Below, in pieces: positions 41,222-48,900 of a DNA stretch of 64,000 nt (its first letter is position 1; every line of letters starts with the position of its first letter). The notes beneath the pieces were generated by a model, which saw nothing but the letters and a program-made list of their open reading frames with translations, did no database searches and was not told the origin of the DNA. The position numbers and the translations under genes were made by a program. Source of the DNA: JAEUMG01 sp046349315 (lineage in GTDB: Bacteria > Pseudomonadota > Alphaproteobacteria > Rhizobiales > Aestuariivirgaceae); NCBI GenBank assembly GCA_046349315.1, contig JAXMCQ010000005.1, positions 124,001 through 188,000 of the forward strand, in the 5' to 3' direction.

Positions 41222-42168
41222 GCCCGGTGCGTGCGCAGGCGCGGATTGAGGAACAGCGCCAGGAGGTCGGCGCCAAGATTGGTGAGGATGTAGATCGCGC
41301 CGAGGAGCAGCGCGATCGCCTGCACCAAGGGCAGGTCGCGGTCGGAGACGGCATCGACGGCCAATCGGCCGAGTCCAGGGTAATTGAACACGCTTTCGAC
41401 GATGACCACGCCGCCGAGCAACCAGGCGACGGTGAGCCCGATGACGCTGATCGCCGGCAATAGCGAATTGGGCAAGACATGGCGCAAGACGATCTGGCGG
41501 AAGGGCACGCCTTTCAATCGCGCCATCAGCACGAAATCGCTGCCCATGACGTCGATCACCGACGAGCGCACCATGCGCAGGATGTGCGCGGTGAGGATCA
41601 GGCTCAATGTGGCAACCGGCAGCACGGTGCTTGCCAGAAGCTGCATGATCGGCGCCTTGTAGCCCGCCGTCACGACCCCCGCCGTCCAGCCGAGCGTCAC
41701 CGAAAAGACCAGGATCAGGATTGTCGCGGAAACGAATTCGGGGATTGTCATCGCAAAGATCGCCGTTGCCGACACTGCAAGGTCGAAGGGCCGATCGCGA
41801 TAGAGCCCGCACAGAAAGCCTAGGAAAATCGCAATCGGAATGCCGACGATGGCCGCGGCGGCGGCGAGAACGACGGTGTTGCGCAAGCGCCAGCCGACGA
41901 TCTCGGTGATTGGCTTTTCGCGCTGCATGGAGGTTCCGAGATCGCCGGTGAGGACGCCCCCCGCCCATTCCAAGAAGCGTTCCGGCGCCGGCCGGTTGAG
42001 CCCCATCCGCTCGCGGCAGTTCTCGAGCGCCGCACCCTTGCCTTCGCGGCCGAGAAAGGCCGTGCAGGCATCGCCCGGCATGAGTTCGAGGCAGGCGAAC
42101 ACCATGACCGCAATGAAGACCAGCGTGAAGAGCGCCGATCCGATACGCTGGATGATCAGCCGCAGCAC
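41218..42168 (-). CDS. Oligopeptide-type ABC permease (DppB-like)
   Basis: A 316-residue permease starting at the GTG at 42168 (read MLRLIIQRIGSALFTLVFIAVMVF). The DppB-type first transmembrane helix is followed by a periplasmic segment containing CREAFLGREGKGAALENCRERMGL-like residues. The EAA loop is VLMARLKGVPFRQIVLRHVLPNSLLPAI. It lies 12 bp after the binding-protein stop and overlaps DppC by 4 bp. About six membrane helices are predicted by hydrophobicity. Confidence 0.92.
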   Translation of the reverse strand: MLRLIIQRIGSALFTLVFIAVMVFACLELMPGDACTAFLGREGKGAALENCRERMGLNRPAPERFLEWAGGVLTGDLGTSMQREKPITEIVGWRLRNTVVLAAAAAIVGIPIAIFLGFLCGLYRDRPFDLAVSATAIFAMTIPEFVSATILILVFSVTLGWTAGVVTAGYKAPIMQLLASTVLPVATLSLILTAHILRMVRSSVIDVMGSDFVLMARLKGVPFRQIVLRHVLPNSLLPAISVIGLTVAWLLGGVVIVESVFNYPGLGRLAVDAVSDRDLPLVQAIALLLGAIYILTNLGADLLALFLNPRLRTHRA

Positions 42169-42180
42169 GGCCTGCTGCGC

Positions 42181-43674
42181 CTATTCAGCCTTGTCGACGA
42201 GATTCCAGCGGATGTAGTCCTCGGCCAAGGGTTTGATGCCGGTGATCTTGTTGGTCATCACGCGTGTGCCGTTCTGGAGATAGGGGATGAAAGTCCCTCC
42301 CTCCTCGAAGAGCAGCTTCTGCGCATCGCCATAGGCTTTCTTCGCTTCGTTGAAATCAAGCGAACTCCGCGCCTTGTCGAGCGCCGCATCAAAATTCTTG
42401 TTGCTGAAATAGCTTTCGTTCCACGAACTGCCGGTACGATAGGCTTCGTTCAGGATCTGGTCGGCGGGACGTTCGCTCCACGACGTCACCGAAGCCGGCT
42501 TCTTCATCCACACATCGTCCCAATAGCCATCCGACGGAGCGAGATCAACCTTGGCGCGGATACCGGCCTTGGCGACCTGTTGCTGGTAGATCTCGGCGAA
42601 TTGCACCATTCCGGGTTCGAGATCAGCCGTGCTCACCTCGATATCGATGCCATCGGGAAACCCCGCCTCGGCAAGGAGCTTCTTCGCCAATTCGATATCC
42701 TGCGGGCAAGAAATATCGGCATGATAGGGATCGCTCGACTTCACAGGCACGTCGCAGGTGACGCTGGCATTGCCTTCGCCCACCATCAGCTTGATGATTT
42801 CGTCGCGATTGACGGCAACGCGAATGGCCTTGCGTACCTTAGGATCCGTAAAGGGCGCGGTATCGGTGCGAAATGCGATGCCGTACCAGTCGCCAGCCGG
42901 GAAGCTTTGCACGACGAAATTCGGATTGGATTTGTAGGCAGGTTCCTGGTCGCGCGTCACCGAGCCGATATCAAGCTGGCCTGCGAGCATGGCCTGGTTC
43001 CTCGCTTCGCTGTCGGGAATGGCCGTGAATTCGACGCGATCGAGCTTTGGCGCGCCTTCCCAGTAGTCTTTATTGGCGATAAGCACTGTCTTGCCTTCAG
43101 GGTCGTAGCTTTCAAGCTTGAACGGCCCGGTGCCGATGCCGAGCTTGTCATTCGTTGGGCCTGCGCCTTCCGGCAGCATGCGCACGCGATAGTCAAGCAG
43201 CAGCACGGGAAGCCCTGCATGCGGCGAGGAAAGCACGATCTTCGCCGTCAACGGATCGACCACTTCGACATGGTCGATCATGCCCAGCACGGAAGCCACG
43301 GGAGATTCCAATGCCGGATCCTTGATCCGCTCGAGCGTGAATTTGACATCCTTCGCATCGAAGTCGCTGCCGTCGTGGAATTTGACGCCGGGCTGCAACT
43401 TGATCGTCCACTCCGTTGCATCGGCATTGGGCGTCCAGCTCACCGCAAGTTCGGGCACCGGCGAACCATTGTCATCCTGCCGAACAAGGCGGCTATAGAT
43501 CATGTCGTTGACCTCGTAGAAACGATTGGGGGAGATCGGATCGATGCTCTCCTTGCCGCCATAGCTCAGGTCATTGGCGCGAAAGAGCACCTTCTCGGCA
43601 TATGCATATCCTGCCCCTGCCGTCGACAGCATCAATGCCAAAGCGATCGCGCCAAGCCGTCCTGCGATTGTCAT
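42181..43674 (-). CDS. Oligopeptide-type ABC solute-binding protein (family 5)
   Basis: A 497-residue SBP_bac_5 protein with a Sec signal peptide (MTIAGRLGAIALALMLSTAGAGYAYA, cleavage near 26). Typical features are YEVNDMIYSRLVRQDDNGSPVPELAVSW, WTIKLQPGVKFHDGSDFDAKDVKFTLERI and KVRKAIRVAVNRDEIIKLM. It delivers peptides or other substrates (nickel, opines, some sugars) to the DppB/DppC channel. It is first of the four-gene operon. The region 43675-43820 between it and the divergent EEP gene shows no gene. Confidence 0.92.
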   Translation of the reverse strand: MTIAGRLGAIALALMLSTAGAGYAYAEKVLFRANDLSYGGKESIDPISPNRFYEVNDMIYSRLVRQDDNGSPVPELAVSWTPNADATEWTIKLQPGVKFHDGSDFDAKDVKFTLERIKDPALESPVASVLGMIDHVEVVDPLTAKIVLSSPHAGLPVLLLDYRVRMLPEGAGPTNDKLGIGTGPFKLESYDPEGKTVLIANKDYWEGAPKLDRVEFTAIPDSEARNQAMLAGQLDIGSVTRDQEPAYKSNPNFVVQSFPAGDWYGIAFRTDTAPFTDPKVRKAIRVAVNRDEIIKLMVGEGNASVTCDVPVKSSDPYHADISCPQDIELAKKLLAEAGFPDGIDIEVSTADLEPGMVQFAEIYQQQVAKAGIRAKVDLAPSDGYWDDVWMKKPASVTSWSERPADQILNEAYRTGSSWNESYFSNKNFDAALDKARSSLDFNEAKKAYGDAQKLLFEEGGTFIPYLQNGTRVMTNKITGIKPLAEDYIRWNLVDKAE

Positions 43675-43820
43675 GAGATCCCCTGTATAGACTTTGGGCG
43701 GGATCTGGCGCCCGCCCTTGTGTTTGCCCTAATAAGTGACGTACCCAAGTGACTTACCCAAGCTAACAACTTGATGACGGACTGGCAAATCGCCGCAACA
43801 GGCGAAGGGGAGAGACCTGC

Positions 43821-44717
43821 GTGTTGATCGTGACCTACAATATCCAATGGGGCATGGGGCAGGATGGGATTGTCGATCTTGCGCGCATCGCTCGCACTGT
43901 CGGCGACGCCGATATCATCTGCCTGCAGGAAGTCGAGCGCGATTGGCGCAAAGGTCCGGATGCGGAAGAAGTGCAGCGGCTTTGCGAATTACTGCCGCGC
44001 CATTTCTGCGCCTTTGCACCGGCAGTCGATCTCGATAACAGCCGCGTCGAAACCGATGGGCGGGTGCATAATGGCCGACGCCAGTATGGCAACCTTACAT
44101 TGTCCCGCTGGCCGATCATGTCCATACGCATATTCCCGCTCACCAAATATCCCGTCTATGGCCATGTCAACGACGCTTCGGTTCTTCTGGAGACCGTCGT
44201 TCAACATGAGAGTGCGCCGTTCCGCGTCTACAACACACACCTCAATTATCTCTCCGCGCGGCAAAGATTGATCCAGGCTAAGGAAGTACTCGCCGTAATC
44301 GCGGACGCGCCCCGCCAAGGCGGATTGGTGACGGGGCCTGGAGCCGCCGACGACCAATTCGGTGCCGACTGGATGGTGCTGCATCGCCACGAGATTCCTG
44401 GCATGCCGCGCCCCGCCTTGCTGATGGGCGATTTCAACATGCGCACCAATTCGGCCGAATATGATGTATTGGCGGGCCTGCCCGATTCCTTTTACGGCCG
44501 CCTTCACGAGGATGATCTTTTTGCGGACGCCCTTACCCTCGCCGGACTTCCCGAGACGGAAGGCGTGACGCATCCAGAAGCCGATCGGACCGGCCTCAGA
44601 CGGATCGACCACATCTTCATGACGAATGACTTCATCCCGCATTTCAAACGCGCCTGGATCGATAATGAAGCCGATGGCTCGGACCACCAGCCGGTGTGGC
44701 TTGAACTTAATTATTGA
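43821..44717 (+). CDS. Endonuclease/exonuclease/phosphatase-family hydrolase
   Basis: A 298-residue EEP-fold protein. Metal and catalytic residues are Asn7 (VTYNIQWG), Glu37 (CLQEVERDW), the pair in LMGDFNMRTNS, IDHIFMTND and the final SDHQPVWLE. No signal peptide is seen. It begins at a GTG (43821) with AGGGGAGAG about 6 nt upstream. Such proteins cut phosphodiesters in nucleic acids, phospholipids or inositol phosphates; the sequence does not say which. It is divergent from the peptide-transporter operon and convergent with the HtrA-like gene. Confidence 0.88.
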   Translation: MLIVTYNIQWGMGQDGIVDLARIARTVGDADIICLQEVERDWRKGPDAEEVQRLCELLPRHFCAFAPAVDLDNSRVETDGRVHNGRRQYGNLTLSRWPIMSIRIFPLTKYPVYGHVNDASVLLETVVQHESAPFRVYNTHLNYLSARQRLIQAKEVLAVIADAPRQGGLVTGPGAADDQFGADWMVLHRHEIPGMPRPALLMGDFNMRTNSAEYDVLAGLPDSFYGRLHEDDLFADALTLAGLPETEGVTHPEADRTGLRRIDHIFMTNDFIPHFKRAWIDNEADGSDHQPVWLELNY

Positions 44718-44729
44718 GGGAGAGCACCC

Positions 44730-45863
44730 TCACTCCTGGCCGCGCTGATCACCGGTGCGGCCGATCGCGATGAGATCGCCGGGGAGCACGGGGCGCTCCG
44801 GCAAGACGACCTCGATCGTCCGCTCCTCGCCGTCGCGCCAGACCTTGACGGTTAGCTTGTCGCCCACCTTGAGCGAGCGCACCACGCCCAGAACATCGTC
44901 GATCGTCTCGAGCTTCTGTCCGTTCACGCTGGTGATGATGTCGCCACCGGCCAGATACTCCTCACTGCCGATCGTCATTGGCAGCAAGCCGCCATGCAGA
45001 CCGCTTTTTTCTGCGGGACTCCCCGGTTCGATCGTCTCAACCATGAGCCCCGCCGGCATTTCGAAGAAAGCGATGAAGAGATCGGGGACGATCTTGCCGT
45101 TGATGCCGTGCCACGGCCGCACCACATGACCTTTGCTGATCAATTGCGGCACGATGTCGGAAAGGGCGGAGGAAGGAATGGCGAAGGCCACGTTGTCGGC
45201 TTTCTGGCCGCTCAATGTCATCATGCCGATGACCCGACCGCATAGATCGACCAAGGGGCCGCCGGAATTCCCGGGATTGACTGCCGCATCGGTCTGGATC
45301 AGCGGCGTCAGCCAGCTCATGGTTGTAACCGGGACTTTCCTGTTAAGGCCGGAAATGATCCCGCGGCTCGCGCTCTTCTCCAGTTCGAAGGGATAGCCGA
45401 CGGTCAGAACCTCCTGACCGATCTCCAAATTCTGCGACTCCCCGAAAGCGGCTGCCGGCCATTTCACTTCTTCTTCGCCATCGCTGACCTTGATGACCGC
45501 GATGTCGGACAGCGGATCGGCACCCACGATTACCGCGGGATAGGCACCTTCCCCGTCCGCCGACACGAGAAGCTGCTTCGCGCCATAGACCACATGCGCA
45601 TTGGTGACGATGTTGCCTTTGTCGTCGAAGACAATGCCGGCGCCCGTCTCCATCTGGACGCGGTCCTTGATGTCGAAGGATTCGATCGACACCGAGAATA
45701 TCCGTACCACCGATGGCGCAATGATACGGAAGGCCTCGGCGGCCGAGTTCTTCTCGCAAGCTGGCGCCGCGTTCGCTGCGGGATTGAGCCACAGGCCGGC
45801 CATCAGCGAGAATACGGCGAGGAAAAATCGACGATGAACAGAAAGGGCGACTGTGAGGTGCAT
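44730..45863 (-). CDS. HtrA/DegP-like trypsin-type periplasmic serine protease
   Basis: A 377-residue exported protease. A signal peptide ends near residue 32 (LNPAANAAPA). The trypsin-2 domain (about 45-215) shows the triad His90 (TNAHVV), Asp120 (DPLSDIAVIKV) and Ser200 (NPGNSGGPL). One PDZ domain (about 255-350) follows, with GLMVETIEPGSPAEKSGL and GGDIITSVNGQKLETIDDVLGVVRSL. It has one PDZ rather than the two of DegP, so it resembles DegS or short HtrA forms but is soluble. It would handle misfolded periplasmic proteins and sits next to the alpha-2-macroglobulin gene. Confidence 0.9.
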   Translation of the reverse strand: MHLTVALSVHRRFFLAVFSLMAGLWLNPAANAAPACEKNSAAEAFRIIAPSVVRIFSVSIESFDIKDRVQMETGAGIVFDDKGNIVTNAHVVYGAKQLLVSADGEGAYPAVIVGADPLSDIAVIKVSDGEEEVKWPAAAFGESQNLEIGQEVLTVGYPFELEKSASRGIISGLNRKVPVTTMSWLTPLIQTDAAVNPGNSGGPLVDLCGRVIGMMTLSGQKADNVAFAIPSSALSDIVPQLISKGHVVRPWHGINGKIVPDLFIAFFEMPAGLMVETIEPGSPAEKSGLHGGLLPMTIGSEEYLAGGDIITSVNGQKLETIDDVLGVVRSLKVGDKLTVKVWRDGEERTIEVVLPERPVLPGDLIAIGRTGDQRGQE

Positions 45864-45928
45864 GGCACAAAGCTTCCCAGGAAGGCAAAGCCCTACTATG
45901 CCACCTTACACAAGCCTTTGATGCATAT

Positions 45929-45958
45929 CAAAAAACCGCCAAGCTAAGGCTTGGCGGT
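45929..45958 (-). terminator. Intrinsic terminator after the alpha-2-macroglobulin gene
   Basis: On the minus strand, ACCGCCAAGC / GCTTGGCGGT forms a perfect 10-bp stem with a 4-nt loop, followed by TTTTTT. It begins 24 bp after the alpha-2-macroglobulin stop codon. Confidence 0.85.
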
Positions 45959-45981
45959 CATTGACGCTTAATGACGACGGC

Positions 45982-48900
45982 CTACTGCCGCGGGCCGACC
46001 ACCTCGACCATACCCGATGCGGTTCGGGCATTGAGATAGGGCCGGTACATGTCCTCCACCATCGCCGGCGGCAATGTGAAATTGCCGGGCGTCACGGCTC
46101 GCACCACATAGGCGAGCGTGATGTCGGCATTGTCGCCCGAATCGCGGGTGAAGGAAGCAACGAAGCGGTCGTCACGGAACTCAAGATGCGCGTAATTGCT
46201 GGTCTCCGGCAGCCAACTGAAATTGGCAAGATCAGCGCTCGCAACAAGGGCCGGGTTGTCGATTTCAAAACCTGCCGGCAATAGATCGGCGATCAGGATT
46301 TTCGCGGGCCAGGCATTGGCCTGCTTCACCTTGAGCACCACGACGATGCGCTCGCCCTGCGCGATCCCATCGCTCGGAAGCGCCTCGCCTGCAAGCGAGT
46401 AATAATTCCGCTCAATCGAGAAGCCATCGCCACCCGCGGGCTTTGAGACCACGGGAACGCCGCCATAGCTCAGGATCGCATCGACCGGATGATCGGAACG
46501 GTTGGTAATCTTCACCGGGCCGGCCGATAATTGTTTGGCACCGAGGCGCCGGACGAAATCGCCGGAGACGGACTGACCGTCGACCTCAAGCTCCGGCGAC
46601 TGGGCGCCGGCCGCAAGTGCGCGGGCGGCAAGCAGCATCCAGGAATTCTCCTGCGTGCTGGTATAACGCTGACGCGCCTGATCGCGCGCCACAATCTGGG
46701 TAAGCGCCGGGATGAACGGGGCGCTTGGATCGCTCTCAACCGCGAGTGTCAGAAGCGCCGCGCCGTCGCGAAGGCGCGAGCCGTAATCGAGCCTGGCATA
46801 GTCTTCCTGCGACTGCTTCGACAAGGTCATGAACGCCGCGTTGAGAACACGCACGGCTCTTTCGCGATCGCCATAGAGGGCGAGCGCGGCGCCAATCTGC
46901 GCCTTGGCCAATGGCGTTGTGAAACTGTCGAGTTTGCTCTCGGCGTAGTAGCGAAGATCGCCGACAGAAGCCCGCTTGTTTCGTGCCAGCACATAAAGCG
47001 CATAGGCCACGTCATAGCCGCCATTGCTGAAGTTCTGCTGGTAGGAGAGAACGTTTTGCAGATTGGCGAGCGCCTGATCGAAGGGCAGATCCGGCACGTC
47101 ATAGCCCTGTTCGCGCGCCCGTGTCAGGAAATCGCTGACATAGGAATCAAGCCAGAGATCGCCGCCGCCAGGTCCCCATAGGCCGAAGCTGCCTTCCGAG
47201 GCCTGGTTGGTGAGCACCCGGTAGATCGCTTCCTGGACACGGCCCTTGATGGCGGCATCCGCATCCATGCCGGCGCGCGCCGCCACCTCGTCGAGATAGA
47301 GCAGCGGCAGGGCACGGCTCGTCGTCTGCTCGGCACAACCATAGGGATAGCGATCAAGCGCCTGGACGATGCCGGGAATATCAAGCGCACCGGATCGGGT
47401 AATCGACACCGTGACGTTGCCAGTTCCCGGCACGGTCTCGGCAAGGAGATCGCCGGTTACAGTGAGCGTCTGGCCGGTCGCCAAGGACACGGTACGCCGC
47501 TCGATGGCCGGCGGCTGACCCATACGGACGCCAAGCGCGAGATTGCGCTTGATATCGAGGCCGGACGGATGCGTCAGGCGCAGTTCGACTTCCTGCACGC
47601 CGACGGATGTCGCCGACAAGGGCAAGAGAACGCTGAGGCGCTGGCCCGCTGCAAGCGTGACGGTTTTCGGCAGGCCGGCGATGGCAAGGCCATCGGTCGT
47701 CGCGGCCGACAGTTGATAGTCGCCCGCCGGACCTTCGGCATTGGCGATATCGAGATGGATGCGCGACTGATCGCCGGGCGCGAGGAAGCGCGGCATGCTC
47801 GCGGTCACGACGACCGGATCGCGGACGATCACGTCTTTCGTGGCATGGCCGACGGACTTCGCAGTCCATGCGACCGCCATAACGCGCAATGTTCCGTCGA
47901 ATTGCGGGACGTCGAAGCTGACATTTGCTTTGCCGTCGGCGCCGACCGTCACGATGCCGGAGAAAAGTGCAACAGGCGCCTGTGCAGGCGGCGTTCCGTT
48001 CAAGCCCGGGGCCTCGCCTTCGTCACCACCCCCAGTGCGGATCTGACCGGGCGTTCCGAGTGAGCCATCGATCAACTGGCCATAGACGTCGCGCCAGTCA
48101 TAAGCGAGCTTGCGCTGGCCGAAATACCAGGATTCGGGCGCCGGCGGTTCGAAGCGGGTGAGATTGAGGATGCCCAGATCGACGGCGGCAACCGTAACAA
48201 ACGCCTCCTCGCCCTGAGCGACGCCGGTCAGCGTCAAAGGCACGGACAAGGGCGACAAGGGTCGCGACAGATCGGGACTGCCGATCGCAACCGACAATGT
48301 GCGATCGCTTGCATCCTTGGCGGCATAGGCAAGGCCGATGGCGCGGCCCGGCAGATAGGAGGCTTCCGTCTGCATCGGCCTGAAGAGGGCGGCCGTGACA
48401 TAGGTCCCGTAATCCCAATCAGCGGTCACCGGAATTTCGATATCGGCGCCGGCAGGCCCAACCTCGACCGATTTCATGGCGATGAGCTTCTCGCCCATCA
48501 CCATGACGAGTGCAGTGCCAGCGAAGCGCGGCGTGAGCTTCACCTTGGCCGTATCGCCGACACGATAGCGCTCCTTGTCGAGTGCGATCTGCAAAAAGTC
48601 CGGCGTGTCGGAGGATGACTTCGCAAAATACCATCCAGCCGTGAAGTCGACGCTCGAGGCGGGACCCGTGGCGTCGGGGCTCGTCACTTCGAGGCGATAC
48701 TTGCCCCAGCCGATCTTGCCCGCAACGCGCGCCGGATCGTCGGTGCCGACATCGACCGTACCGTCGGCGACACGCTCGGTATATTCGACCGTGTCATAGC
48801 TCCAGCCATTGCCGGTTTGGTACCATTGATAGTCGTCCTCGACTTTGAGCAGCTCCCATTTGAGGCCGCGGGCTGCGTTGCGCGTGCCGTCGGCAGCAAT

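Noticed and set aside
44715..44732. TGAGGG/CCCTCA hairpin between the EEP and HtrA-like genes as a terminator
   Set aside because: Only 6 bp of stem, overlaps both stop regions and has no T-run.
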